64,000 nucleotides of DNA from Cyclobacteriaceae bacterium (GCA_030584025.1 CP129487.1:1364001-1428000), one strand, 5' to 3'. Shown: positions 20,506 through 28,904, counted from the stretch's first letter. Made by a program: numbers and translations. The notes: generated from the sequence alone by a model not told the origin.

Positions 20506-20748
20506 TCAGGCGAGACCGGATAAATAGAGGTTGAATTCCAGTGGGTTACAGGTTTCAAACCCATCGGCTTCCAGATCTTCAAAAATTTGCTCATCAAATG
20601 TGAGTTCGCGGATGTGTGTTTCGTTCTGCGGAGAAATGGTAATCTCCGTTCCGGTAAACCGATAGGGGTTTACCTTCACCAAAATCCGGATGCCGTCTTC
20701 CAATTGTTTTTTAAAATACTGGTGAACAATGTTCTGACTTTTGGGCAT
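20506..20748 (-). CDS. Conserved small hypothetical protein (80 aa)
   Basis: 80 aa from ATG at 20748 with no recognised domain, no signal peptide and no membrane segment. It is acidic in the C-terminal half (FDEQIFEDLEADGFE) and basic near the N-terminus (FKKQLEDGIRILVKVNPYRF). It is divergent from the GNAT gene (22 bp between starts). Codon usage and a clean start support a real gene; function unknown. Confidence 0.6.
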   Translation of the reverse strand: MPKSQNIVHQYFKKQLEDGIRILVKVNPYRFTGTEITISPQNETHIRELTFDEQIFEDLEADGFETCNPLEFNLYLSGLA

Positions 20749-20749
20749 G

Positions 20750-20757
20750 TAAATTTG
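20750..20757 (+). promoter_or_regulatory. Putative -7 element for GNAT gene
   Basis: TAAATTTG matches TAnnTTTG and lies 13 bp before the GTG start at 20771 in a short divergent intergenic gap. No TTTG box is found at the proper spacing. Confidence 0.42.
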
Positions 20758-20770
20758 TTATGTTTAAGCT

Positions 20771-21313
20771 GTGCAACGTTTAAAAATTCCGGAGAAAATA
20801 GAAACGGAGCGATTGGTGCTTCAGCGGCTAAGGTACGAAGATGCCGAGGAAATCTTTTATGCCTACGCCAGCAAGGATGAGGCTACCCGGTTTGTATCGT
20901 GGCCAACCCATCAATCCATTCGCGATACCCGTAGTTTTTTACGGTATGCCCGATCAGCCTGGACTGCAGGCCTGGATTTTTCTTTTTCCATACGGTTGAA
21001 AGATTCGTTCAGGCTTATTGGTGGCTTTGGAATAATAAATGATTTTGGGAAAATTCAATTCGGGTATATTTTAAGTCCGACCCAATGGGGGAAGGGGTTT
21101 GCCACGGAAGCCACGCAAACGGTTTTGCGAATGTTAAAGACACAGCCTGACATCTATCGGATCGGGACGTTTGTGGATGCGGAGAACCTGGCCTCCATAC
21201 GGGTGTTGGAGAAATGCGGGTTGAAAGAAGAAGCCCGGCTTCCCAACTGGTTTCGGTTTGTCAATCAAGGCAATGAGCCGAAAGACTGCATTTTGTTTAC
21301 ACTTCCGCTTTAA
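20771..21313 (+). CDS. GNAT family N-acetyltransferase (RimJ/RimL-like)
   Basis: 180 aa, GTG start. ETERLVLQRLRYEDAEEIF at the N-terminus and the sequence from IQFGYILSPTQWGKGFATEA onward (the acetyl-CoA-binding Q/RxxGxG/A region, here QWGKGFA) are typical of the RimJ/RimL branch (Acetyltransf_3). GTFVDAENLASIRVLEKCGL is the conserved motif B helix. Expected reaction: acetyl transfer from acetyl-CoA to an N-terminal or side-chain amine; the substrate cannot be told. Its last 17 bp overlap the convergent gene at 21297. Confidence 0.85.
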   Translation: MQRLKIPEKIETERLVLQRLRYEDAEEIFYAYASKDEATRFVSWPTHQSIRDTRSFLRYARSAWTAGLDFSFSIRLKDSFRLIGGFGIINDFGKIQFGYILSPTQWGKGFATEATQTVLRMLKTQPDIYRIGTFVDAENLASIRVLEKCGLKEEARLPNWFRFVNQGNEPKDCILFTLPL

Positions 21314-21764
21314 CGGGCAGTTCAAACTCGGGTAATGAAACCGAGTTGACCAATTGTTGCTCCAGCAGATTAGCCCAGGCACCCAGGTAGCGAACTACAT
21401 CTGATTTAATATTATGCTTCAGGTTCCGTTCCTCCAGCGGGAAAGTTCTTAAAATCGTAGGATCGGAAAGTCTCTCCAGGTGTTTCAGATCATCGGCATC
21501 AAAGCCAAAGGCAATCATTTCTGAAATCACATCGTCCAGAGGCAGTCCACTGGTAGGGCAGTAATCGTTTAGTTGTTCGTTCCAATCGCCATAGCGTTCC
21601 ATGGCTCTTCTATGAATTTCGGCTTTGTTTAACCGGGTGATTTCCTGTGCCAGAAAACCACAGTTACAGGAGCCCATATGCCCCCATTGGTATTCGGAAC
21701 TTTGGGAAAGTTTACGGGCTGTTTTGCGCAAAGCGTCAACGAGTTGTAAAGATGCCTTAGCCAT
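21297..21764 (-). CDS. Hypothetical protein with CxC motif
   Basis: 155 aa, no family recognised. It has a basic N-terminal helix (MAKASLQLVDALRKTARKL), then HMGSCNCGFLAQEITRLNK with a CNC motif, and an acidic C-terminal half (DDVISEMIAFGFDADDLKHLE). No signal peptide or membrane segment. The 3' end overlaps the GNAT gene by 17 bp in convergent orientation. It looks like a conserved cytoplasmic Bacteroidota protein; function unknown. Confidence 0.65.
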   Translation of the reverse strand: MAKASLQLVDALRKTARKLSQSSEYQWGHMGSCNCGFLAQEITRLNKAEIHRRAMERYGDWNEQLNDYCPTSGLPLDDVISEMIAFGFDADDLKHLERLSDPTILRTFPLEERNLKHNIKSDVVRYLGAWANLLEQQLVNSVSLPEFELPVKAEV

Positions 21765-21835
21765 AACCTCACTTTTATTCTATAACCGTTTAACCGGTGA
21801 TTAAGTTATAAAATAACCTCGATTTGGCCTTGGAT

Positions 21836-21866
21836 TTTGTAATTTCAAACACGCTTCTTATACTTG
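21836..21866 (+). promoter_or_regulatory. Bacteroidota-type promoter upstream of thx and the trp leader
   Basis: TTTG (21836-21839) and TATACTTG (21859-21866, 7 of 8 to TAnnTTTG counting free positions) are separated by exactly 19 bp, the Bacteroidota -33/-7 arrangement. Transcription would start about 21870, 15-20 nt before the THX start codon. As no promoter is seen between thx and the trp leader, this may also drive the trp operon. Confidence 0.7.
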
Positions 21867-21886
21867 CCTCACAAAAGTTTACGTCA

Positions 21887-22069
21887 ATGGGTAAAGGCGA
21901 TAAGAAATCGAAACAAGGAAAACGCTGGAGAGGCTCATACGGTGTATCCCGTAATAAAAAATCGATCAAGGCACGTTTGAAGCGCGCCAGTTCGAAGAAA
22001 GTTGGTAAACCTAAGGATGAATCAAAGGCTGAAAAGCCTAAAAAGACAGCACGTAAAAAGGCTGAATAG
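21887..22069 (+). CDS. 30S ribosomal protein THX
   Basis: 60 aa from MGKGDKKSKQGKRWRGSYG, the invariant start of bacterial THX; an upstream in-frame ATG at 21824 would put the promoter inside the gene and is rejected. Very basic, with YGVSRNKKSIKARLKR matching the family core that sits in the head of the 30S subunit. The C-terminal extension is Lys/Ala-rich. The stop codon is 6 nt before the trp leader peptide start, which suggests one transcript. Confidence 0.92.
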   Translation: MGKGDKKSKQGKRWRGSYGVSRNKKSIKARLKRASSKKVGKPKDESKAEKPKKTARKKAE

Positions 22070-22075
22070 AATTTT

Positions 22076-22147
22076 ATGATTAATAATTATTCAACTGCAT
22101 GGTGGTGGCACGGGTTCAAATCGAATCGGTGGATGGCTATGCTTTAG
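22076..22147 (+). CDS. trpL: trp operon leader peptide
   Basis: A 23-codon ORF (ATG at 22076, TAG at 22145) whose peptide contains TAWWWHG and a later RWM: three tandem Trp codons at 22100-22108 and a fourth at 22130. Trp is about 1% of proteins, so 4 of 23 just upstream of trpE is strong evidence for a leader peptide. It would act as the tryptophan sensor: ribosome stalling at the Trp run versus at the stop decides which downstream hairpin forms. Too short for normal gene calling. Confidence 0.88.
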   Translation: MINNYSTAWWWHGFKSNRWMAML

Positions 22148-22207
22148 AATAACTGAAAAGTATACATGCGGAAGGCCCGCCCCGATTCAAGGAGCGGGCC
22201 TTTTTGT
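22123..22207 (+). promoter_or_regulatory. trp attenuator (antiterminator / terminator switch)
   Basis: Terminator: 22172-22180 (AAGGCCCGC) pairs with 22194-22202, followed by a U-run (22201-22205). Antiterminator: GAATCGG at 22123-22129 is exactly complementary to CCGATTC at 22182-22188, so both cannot form fully. A ribosome stalled on the Trp codons (22100-22108) would leave 22123-22131 free and favour antitermination. One that reaches the stop at 22145 would cover that arm and let the terminator form. This is the classical attenuation logic, inferred from sequence only. Confidence 0.82.
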
Positions 22208-22224
22208 TTTTAATGTAATGAAGA

Positions 22225-23622
22225 ATGAAAATTGAACTGAACGTATTTACAAAAAAGTTATTGGCCGATACCCTCACACCGGTTAACATCTACCTCAAAC
22301 TGCGGGATGTGTTTGCTGGAAGTATTCTGTTGGAAAGCTCCGACTACCACGGGCATGAAAACAGCTTGTCGTTAATTTGCTGCGACCCGATTGCCTCGTT
22401 TGAGGTGGATCAGAATAAAATAAAGATTACTCAACCTGACGGAAAAACCAAAACAGAAACGATCACTGAGCGAGCTCAGGTATTAACGGCACTCGAAAAA
22501 TTCCGATCTTCTTTCTCCATCAAACAAAATGGAACGAAAGCCACCCCCGGAAGCGGATTGTTTGGTTTTATGGCCTATGATGCGGTTCGGTATTTCGAAG
22601 ATGTGGATGTTACGCAACGAGAATATCAGGTTCCGGATATTGTCTACAAGCTTTACCGATATGTAATTGTAGTCGATCATTTTTCAAATGAGTTAACCCT
22701 TACCGAACATCGGGCCGATGAAGAGGGGAGTACACTTTCGCGGATCGAAAAGCTGATTTACAGTAACCGGTTCTCAACCTATTCTTTCAAAAAAGTGAAT
22801 GGAGAAACCTCCAACCTGGACGATAACGCGTTCATGGCATCCGTAGAAAAAGGCATTGAACATTGTAACCGGGGTGATGTTTTTCAAATTGTGCTTTCCA
22901 GAAGATTTACAACCTCGTTTAAAGGCGATGAATTCAATGTGTACCGTGCGTTACGGTCTATCAACCCATCTCCATACCTGTTTTATTTCGATTATGGTAA
23001 TTTCAAGTTGTTTGGCTCATCACCGGAGGCGCAATTGAAGGTGAGTAAAAATCAGGCGAGCATTTTTCCGATTGCTGGAACCTTCCGCAGAACGGGCGAT
23101 GACCAGAAAGATGCAACGCTGGCGAATCAACTTGCTGAAGATGAAAAGGAAAATGCCGAACACATTATGCTGGTTGATCTTGCCCGTAACGACATGAGTC
23201 GCCATGCGCATGATGTGAATGTAGCGGTGTTCAAAGAGATACAGTATTATTCGCATGTCATTCACCTCGTTTCAGAAGTAACAGGGAAACTCAACAATCA
23301 AACAGAGACTGTAAATATGGCGGCTGCAACTTTTCCTGCGGGCACGTTGTCAGGTGCGCCCAAGCACAAGGCACTTACGTTGATCGATAAATATGAAAAT
23401 ATTAGCCGTGGGTTTTATGGTGGTGCCATCGGCTTTCTCGGTTTTAATGGCGATTTTAACCATGCGATTATGATCCGTACGTTTTTGAGTAAGGATAATG
23501 AGCTGATCTATCAAGCCGGGGCAGGTGTGGTTTCCAAATCAAATCCTGAAAGTGAATTAAACGAAGTAAACAATAAGCTTGGTGCATTGCGCAAAGCAAT
23601 TTTAATGGCTGAAGAAATCTGA
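22225..23622 (+). CDS. trpE: Anthranilate synthase component I
   Basis: 465 aa. Chorismate + glutamine/NH3 to anthranilate, first step of tryptophan synthesis. The N-terminal LLES motif (residues 35-38), which binds feedback tryptophan in TrpE, is present. The chorismate-binding domain has FQIVLSRRF, PIAGTFRRTGD, LVDLARNDMSRH, FPAGTLSGAPKHKAL and GFYGGAIGFLGFNGD in order. Length is normal. It is the first structural gene after the attenuator and lies 4 bp before trpG, its glutaminase subunit. Confidence 0.96.
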   Translation: MKIELNVFTKKLLADTLTPVNIYLKLRDVFAGSILLESSDYHGHENSLSLICCDPIASFEVDQNKIKITQPDGKTKTETITERAQVLTALEKFRSSFSIKQNGTKATPGSGLFGFMAYDAVRYFEDVDVTQREYQVPDIVYKLYRYVIVVDHFSNELTLTEHRADEEGSTLSRIEKLIYSNRFSTYSFKKVNGETSNLDDNAFMASVEKGIEHCNRGDVFQIVLSRRFTTSFKGDEFNVYRALRSINPSPYLFYFDYGNFKLFGSSPEAQLKVSKNQASIFPIAGTFRRTGDDQKDATLANQLAEDEKENAEHIMLVDLARNDMSRHAHDVNVAVFKEIQYYSHVIHLVSEVTGKLNNQTETVNMAAATFPAGTLSGAPKHKALTLIDKYENISRGFYGGAIGFLGFNGDFNHAIMIRTFLSKDNELIYQAGAGVVSKSNPESELNEVNNKLGALRKAILMAEEI

Positions 23623-23626
23623 TCTT

Positions 23627-24193
23627 ATGAAAATTCTGATTCTCGATAACTACGATTCATTTACCTACAACCTCGTGCACATTGTACGCGAACTGAATTA
23701 CGACTACGATGTATACCGCAATGATAAAATTGCACTTGAAGAAGTTGGCAAGTACGATAAGATCTTATTGTCGCCAGGCCCGGGCATTCCGGATGAAGCA
23801 GGAATTATGAAGGCACTTATCAGGACTTACTCGACAACCAAGAGTATTCTGGGGATTTGCCTCGGGCATCAGGGTATTGCTGAAGTGTTTGGTGCTTCGC
23901 TGTTTAATATTCCTAAGGTGTTGCATGGGGTTACATCACAGACTTCAGTGACGGATGAAGGTGAAGTTCTTTTTAAAGATTTACCAACAACCTTTCAGGT
24001 GTGTCATTATCACTCATGGGCCGTGTCACCTGAATCGTTGACACCTGACTTGATAGTTACCGCCCGAAACACGGAAGGTATGATCATGGGTGTTCGTCAT
24101 AAAAAATATGATGTGCGTGGACTGCAGTTTCATCCGGAGTCGATTATGACACCGGAAGGACCGAGGATGATGGCAAACTGGTTAAAGAATTGA
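23627..24193 (+). CDS. trpG: Anthranilate synthase glutamine amidotransferase component
   Basis: 188 aa. Class I glutamine amidotransferase: LDNYDSFTYNLVH at the N-terminus, oxyanion region LSPGPGIPDEAG, nucleophile Cys78 in GICLGHQGIAE, and the His-Glu pair in LQFHPESIMTPEG. It supplies ammonia to TrpE. Gene spacing (4 bp after trpE, 7 bp before trpD) supports co-translation. Could also serve para-aminobenzoate synthesis, as in some bacteria with one shared subunit. Confidence 0.95.
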   Translation: MKILILDNYDSFTYNLVHIVRELNYDYDVYRNDKIALEEVGKYDKILLSPGPGIPDEAGIMKALIRTYSTTKSILGICLGHQGIAEVFGASLFNIPKVLHGVTSQTSVTDEGEVLFKDLPTTFQVCHYHSWAVSPESLTPDLIVTARNTEGMIMGVRHKKYDVRGLQFHPESIMTPEGPRMMANWLKN

Positions 24194-24200
24194 AGTAGTT

Positions 24201-25187
24201 ATGAAACACGTATTAAATGAATTAATCGACCATCAATCCCTGACCAAGCAGGAAGCCCGGCAAGTGCTGATAGAGTTGGCCTCAGGAAAATACAATCCGA
24301 GTCAGATGTCGTCCTTCATGACGGTGTACATGATGCGGAATATTACCGTGGAGGAGTTGGAGGGCTTCCGTGATGCGATGCTGGAGTTGTGTATTCCCGT
24401 GCGGGTTGACAGGCCCGTAATGGATGTATGCGGAACGGGCGGTGACGGGAAGAATACCTTTAACATCTCTACGCTTTCTTCTTTTGTAGTGGCAGCAGCC
24501 GGTCAGCCCGTAGCCAAGCACGGCAACTATGGCGTGTCCTCTGCGTGTGGTTCTTCTAATGTGCTGGAATATTTTGGATATCAGTTTACCAACGATGTAG
24601 ATGAATTAAAGCGGAGCCTTGACCGTGCCAATATTTGTTTCATGCACGCACCGTTGTTTCATCCCGCCATGAAAAATGTAGCACCCATCCGAAAGGAGTT
24701 GGGTGTAAAAACATTTTTCAACATGCTGGGCCCGATGGTGAATCCTGCGTTTCCATCGCGACAGTTGGTAGGTGTGTTTAGTCTGGAACTGGCGCGCCAA
24801 TATGGATATTTGTATCAGGATACTGATAAGGACTTTGTTATTCTGCATGGATTGGATGGCTATGATGAAATTTCATTGACAGGTGCTTTTAAGTATTTCT
24901 TCAACAAAGGTGAGCGGATCGCCACTCCTGATGATCTGGGATTGCCGCAGGTAAAATATGCGGATATAGCCGGTGGAAATACGGTAGAGGAATCGGCAAA
25001 AATTTTTCTGAGCATTCTGGAAGGAAAGGGGACTAAACAACAAAACGCGGCCGTAATCGCCAACGCAGCTATGGCGTTGTTTTGTGCAGATCAGGATGCA
25101 GGCATTGAACTTGCGGTAGCCAAAGCCAACGAAGCGCTTACTTCAGGAAAAGCATATGAAGTTTTTAAAAAATTACTGAACACGTGA
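24201..25187 (+). CDS. trpD: Anthranilate phosphoribosyltransferase
   Basis: 328 aa. Converts anthranilate and PRPP to phosphoribosyl-anthranilate. It has the PRPP-binding GTGGDGKNTFNIST segment, KHGNYGVSSACGSSNVLE, FMHAPLFHPAMKNVAPIRKE and NMLGPMVNP in the usual order of the glycosyltransferase family 3 fold. The N-terminal helical domain is present, so the gene looks full length. It overlaps trpC by 4 bp. Confidence 0.95.
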   Translation: MKHVLNELIDHQSLTKQEARQVLIELASGKYNPSQMSSFMTVYMMRNITVEELEGFRDAMLELCIPVRVDRPVMDVCGTGGDGKNTFNISTLSSFVVAAAGQPVAKHGNYGVSSACGSSNVLEYFGYQFTNDVDELKRSLDRANICFMHAPLFHPAMKNVAPIRKELGVKTFFNMLGPMVNPAFPSRQLVGVFSLELARQYGYLYQDTDKDFVILHGLDGYDEISLTGAFKYFFNKGERIATPDDLGLPQVKYADIAGGNTVEESAKIFLSILEGKGTKQQNAAVIANAAMALFCADQDAGIELAVAKANEALTSGKAYEVFKKLLNT

Positions 25188-25978
25188 ATATTCTTGAAAA
25201 AATAACCGCGCATAAGCGAAAGGAAGTTGCCATACAAAAGGAGAAAGTTCCTTTTGCGGTGCTGGAGAAGGAAGTTAGTTTTTCACGAACGTGTATTTCG
25301 TTGGTACAGCGTTTAAAACAACCTGGTGCTTCCGGCATCATTGCTGAGATCAAGCGGAAGTCGCCATCACAAGGTATAATTCATCCGAATGTGTTGGTGG
25401 ATGAGATTGCCTTGGGATATGCAGCTGCCGGATGTTCAGGGCTATCTGTGCTAACCGATTTTGAATTTTTTGGTGGAACTTCGGATGATTTAGTTGCTGC
25501 CCGAAAAGTGGTTGATGTGCCGGTGCTGCGAAAAGATTTTATCGTGGATGAATATCAAATTACAGAGGCCAAAGCTATCGGGGCTGATGTGATCCTGCTG
25601 ATTGCTGCTTGTCTGGAACCCGAGAAAATTAAATGGTTCACGTCTGTTGCACACGGATTGGGGTTAGAGGTTTTATTGGAGGTCCATGATGAAGCCGAGT
25701 TGATGAGCAACCTGGACTCAGGTGCTGATTTATTGGGCGTTAACAACAGGAATCTGAAAACGTTTGAAGTGTCGGTTGATGTATCACGTAGGCTGGCTGA
25801 GAAAATTCCTTCTTCTTTTGTTAAAATTTCGGAAAGTGGAATTGATCAGGTGAACACGGTGCTTGAACTTAGAGAATATGGATACGAAGGTTTTTTAATG
25901 GGACAAAATTTTATGAAGCATGAAAGGCCGGAGGTGGCGTGTAGGAAGTTTGTTGAGGAGTTGAGGGCAGGTAAGTGA
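25184..25978 (+). CDS. trpC: Indole-3-glycerol phosphate synthase
   Basis: 264 aa TIM barrel. IIAEIKRKSPSQGII carries the catalytic Lys of strand 1; SVLTDFEFFGGTSDDL, VLRKDFIVDEYQI, LLEVHDEAEL, LLGVNNRNLKTFEV and ISESGI follow in family order. Converts carboxyphenylamino-deoxyribulose phosphate to indole-glycerol phosphate. It overlaps trpD by 4 bp (GTGA), so GTG is the start codon. Monofunctional: TrpF is a separate gene downstream. Confidence 0.95.
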   Translation: MNILEKITAHKRKEVAIQKEKVPFAVLEKEVSFSRTCISLVQRLKQPGASGIIAEIKRKSPSQGIIHPNVLVDEIALGYAAAGCSGLSVLTDFEFFGGTSDDLVAARKVVDVPVLRKDFIVDEYQITEAKAIGADVILLIAACLEPEKIKWFTSVAHGLGLEVLLEVHDEAELMSNLDSGADLLGVNNRNLKTFEVSVDVSRRLAEKIPSSFVKISESGIDQVNTVLELREYGYEGFLMGQNFMKHERPEVACRKFVEELRAGK

Positions 25979-26028
25979 GATACGCCCTTCGGGAGCCTCA
26001 GGGCTCGGGTTGTGAAGATAATTAGTTA

Positions 26029-26661
26029 ATGAAAAGTATGGTCAAGTTGAAGATTTGTGGCATGAGAGATGAGTCCAATATTCAGGAAGTCGGAAAACTG
26101 CTTCCGGATTATATGGGGTTTATATTTTATCCACCATCACCACGGTATGTGGGTGATGATTTTCAGCTGCCTGCTGATTTGAATCCATCGATTAATCGGG
26201 TGGGGGTTTTTGTGAATGAACGAGTGGATCGGATAATTGAGTTATGTTCGAAGCATAATCTTTCACATGTGCAGCTTCATGGCGATGAACCAGTGGCGGT
26301 CTGTGAGCAATTGAAGGTTGAGGGATTAAAGATGATTAAGGTTTTTAGGATTGGATCAGATTTTGATTTTTCAGTCACACGGCCTTACAAGGAAGTTGTA
26401 GATTATTTTCTATTTGATGCAAAGGGAAAACACTACGGTGGCAATGCACAGGTATTCGATTGGTCGATACTGGAAGGGTGCGATCAGGAAATTCCGTTTT
26501 TTTTAAGCGGAGGGTTAACGGTCGAGAACATTCAGTACGTTCAACGGTTGAAACAGATGAACCTGCATGCGCTTGACTTAAACAGTGGGGTCGAGGATTC
26601 TCCGGGTGTTAAGAATGTTTTACGGATTAAAGAAGCTGTTAGGCAAATTAGAAAACTATAA
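26029..26661 (+). CDS. trpF: Phosphoribosylanthranilate isomerase
   Basis: 210 aa. KICGMRDE carries the catalytic Cys, followed by PDYMGFIFYPPSPRYVG, RVGVFVNE, VQLHGDE, FLFDAKGKHYGGNAQVFDW and FFLSGGLTVENI, matching TrpF; the Asp acid is in FLFDAKG. The ATG at 26038 is an alternative start giving a more typical N-terminus. The 50-bp gap after trpC contains a GC-rich inverted segment (CCCTTCGGGAGCCTCAGGG), possibly a weak hairpin. Confidence 0.93.
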   Translation: MKSMVKLKICGMRDESNIQEVGKLLPDYMGFIFYPPSPRYVGDDFQLPADLNPSINRVGVFVNERVDRIIELCSKHNLSHVQLHGDEPVAVCEQLKVEGLKMIKVFRIGSDFDFSVTRPYKEVVDYFLFDAKGKHYGGNAQVFDWSILEGCDQEIPFFLSGGLTVENIQYVQRLKQMNLHALDLNSGVEDSPGVKNVLRIKEAVRQIRKL

Positions 26662-26665
26662 TATG

Positions 26666-26740
26666 AACCACATAGACACATAGAACACATAGATTATTTT
26701 GAACAATTCCTTATGTGACCTTATGTGTCTATGTGGTTTA
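26666..26740. repeat. Palindromic dispersed repeat, copy A
   Basis: AACCACATAGACACATAG (26666-26683) and its near-perfect reverse complement at 26721-26739 enclose a ~37-bp loop containing further CACATAG words. A second copy of the same design is at 31981-32052, and a related single-arm version follows trpA. The element fills the trpF-trpB gap and would form a long hairpin in the trp mRNA. Confidence 0.75.
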
Positions 26741-26780
26741 AAAATCAGGTAGGATAAAGAGCATATGTAAATTAAAAATT

Positions 26781-27962
26781 ATGAATTACCACGTTGATGA
26801 AAAAGGATATTTCGGAAATTTTGGCGGAGCCTACATTCCCGAAATGCTGTATCCAAACATTGAAGAACTTCGGGAGAATTACCTGAGCATCATTCAGCAT
26901 GATTCTTTTCAGCAAGAGTTTCATCAGCTACTTCGGGATTACGTTGGCCGCCCCACTCCGTTATATTTTGCTGCCCGCCTATCGGAACAATACCGTGCAA
27001 AAATTTACCTGAAGCGCGAAGACCTGTGCCATACCGGTGCGCATAAGATTAACAATACCATTGGTCAGATATTATTAGCCAAGCGTTTAGGTAAGCAAAA
27101 GATCATTGCTGAGACCGGTGCTGGTCAGCATGGTGTGGCCACCGCTACCGTGTGTGCCTTGATGGGCATGGAATGCATTGTGTATATGGGTCAACTGGAT
27201 ATGGAACGCCAACGACCCAATGTAGAACGCATGCGCATCCTCGGTACAAAAGTAGTTCCGGCCACTTCGGGTAACATGACGCTGAAAGACGCTACCAACG
27301 AAGCCATGCGCCACTGGATTAACCATCCAACCGATACACACTATATTATAGGGTCGGTTGTTGGCCCTCATCCATATCCCGATATGGTGGCTCGCTTTCA
27401 ATCGGTTATCAGTGAGGAGATGAAAAAGCAATTGCTGGAAAAGGAAGGTAATCCGTATCCGGATTATGTATTGGCCTGTGTAGGTGGCGGGTCAAATGCT
27501 GCGGGCGCTTTCTATCATTTTCTTAACGATGAACATGTACATTTGATTGGTATCGAAGCTGCCGGTCATGGATTAACCTCCGGTGAGTCTGCGGCAACGA
27601 CTGTGTTAGGTAAACAGGGTGTGTTGCATGGAAGTAAAACGTTATTGATGCAAACCGAAGATGGCCAGGTGGAAGAGCCGTACTCCATCTCTGCCGGTCT
27701 CGATTACCCGGGTATTGGTCCGCAACACGCACATTTGTTTGAAACCGGTCGTGTGCAGTTCCTAAGTGCCACGGATGATGAGGCCATGAAGGCTGGCATT
27801 GAATTGAGTCGCACGGAAGGCATTATTCCGGCTATCGAAACGGCACATGCCATTGCGGTATTGAGTAAAATGGAATTTAATCCGGATGATGTGGTGGTTG
27901 TAAATCTATCCGGAAGGGGAGATAAGGATTTGGAGACATATATTCGGTGGGGGAAGTATTAG
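26781..27962 (+). CDS. trpB: Tryptophan synthase beta chain
   Basis: 393 aa. PLP enzyme joining indole and serine. YFGNFGGAYIPEMLYP at the N-terminus, PLP lysine Lys89 in HTGAHKINNTIGQ, AETGAGQHGVATAT, phosphate-binding GGGSNAAG and GLDYPGIGP are all intact. Length is normal for TrpB1. The start is 119 bp after trpF, separated by the palindromic repeat; the beta subunit should pair with TrpA encoded two genes downstream. Confidence 0.96.
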   Translation: MNYHVDEKGYFGNFGGAYIPEMLYPNIEELRENYLSIIQHDSFQQEFHQLLRDYVGRPTPLYFAARLSEQYRAKIYLKREDLCHTGAHKINNTIGQILLAKRLGKQKIIAETGAGQHGVATATVCALMGMECIVYMGQLDMERQRPNVERMRILGTKVVPATSGNMTLKDATNEAMRHWINHPTDTHYIIGSVVGPHPYPDMVARFQSVISEEMKKQLLEKEGNPYPDYVLACVGGGSNAAGAFYHFLNDEHVHLIGIEAAGHGLTSGESAATTVLGKQGVLHGSKTLLMQTEDGQVEEPYSISAGLDYPGIGPQHAHLFETGRVQFLSATDDEAMKAGIELSRTEGIIPAIETAHAIAVLSKMEFNPDDVVVVNLSGRGDKDLETYIRWGKY

Positions 27963-27995
27963 GATTTACGATTTTGGATTGTTGATTTTTGATTT

Positions 27996-28904
27996 ATGAG
28001 AAATGCTATTAAGATTTTTGTTTTGTTCAATCTGGCGATTGCCGCATGTACAGGAAATGAAAAGTCAACAAGTGGTTTGAATAAAGAAGCCTATGTTGCG
28101 GAGATTAAAGAATGGCAACAAAAGCGAAATGCGTATCAGGTAAGTGAACAAGGTTGGGTAAACCTGGCGGGGTTGTTTTGGCTGAAGGAAGGAATCAATA
28201 CGTTTGGTAGCGGAGCAAATAACGATCTGGTTTTTCCGGAAGGCAGCATTGCTGAACAGGGCGGCTTTATGTTGCTGAAACAAGGTGAGATTACCATCGA
28301 AGCAGCACCGGGTGTGGAGATTATGCTTAATGATGCAATGCGTTCATCGGGCATTGTTTATCATCCGGATTCGGCAAGGGTGACTGTAGCGCATGGTTCA
28401 TTGCGTTGGTTTGTTATCAGGCGCGATGATAAATATGGTGTACGGTTGCGCGACTTTGAAAATCCGTTACTAAAATCCTTTATTCCGATTGAATATTTTC
28501 CGATTGATCCGAACTGGCGATTGGAAGGCAGAATAGCATGGGCTGATTCTTCGCGCACCATTGAAATTACCAATGTGTTGGGGCAGACTGGTCCGCAACG
28601 TTCAGTAGGTACATTGGTATTTGAATACGAGGACAAGGAATACACACTGGATGCATTGGATGAAGGAGGCGATGAGTTTTTCATCATTTTTGGAGACGAG
28701 ACAAACGCCAGGGAAACATATGGAGCAGGAAGGTATATGTATGTGCCCGTTCCGAAAGAAGGCGATCGTGTAATCATCGATTTCAATAAAGCCTACAATC
28801 CGCCTTGTGCCTTTACCGAATTTGCCACTTGTCCGTTGCCCCCAAAACAAAATGTATTACCGTTTGCCATCCCGGCAGGAGAGAAGAACTATGGAACACA
28901 TTGA
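27996..28904 (+). CDS. DUF1684 lipoprotein inside the trp operon
   Basis: 302 aa. A signal peptide with a lipobox-like end (LAIAACTGN, Cys about residue 19) suggests lipidation. WVNLAGLFWLKEGINTFGS, VRLRDFENPLLKSF and the C-terminal YNPPCAFTEFATCPLPPKQN are features of the DUF1684 family, whose function is unknown. It lies 33 bp after trpB and overlaps the likely trpA start by 14 bp, so it is probably transcribed with the tryptophan genes. A role in tryptophan metabolism is not shown by the sequence. Confidence 0.85.
   Translation: MRNAIKIFVLFNLAIAACTGNEKSTSGLNKEAYVAEIKEWQQKRNAYQVSEQGWVNLAGLFWLKEGINTFGSGANNDLVFPEGSIAEQGGFMLLKQGEITIEAAPGVEIMLNDAMRSSGIVYHPDSARVTVAHGSLRWFVIRRDDKYGVRLRDFENPLLKSFIPIEYFPIDPNWRLEGRIAWADSSRTIEITNVLGQTGPQRSVGTLVFEYEDKEYTLDALDEGGDEFFIIFGDETNARETYGAGRYMYVPVPKEGDRVIIDFNKAYNPPCAFTEFATCPLPPKQNVLPFAIPAGEKNYGTH

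Noticed and set aside
25979..26028. GC-rich inverted sequence between trpC and trpF as a terminator
   Set aside because: No U-run follows, and the trp operon clearly continues.
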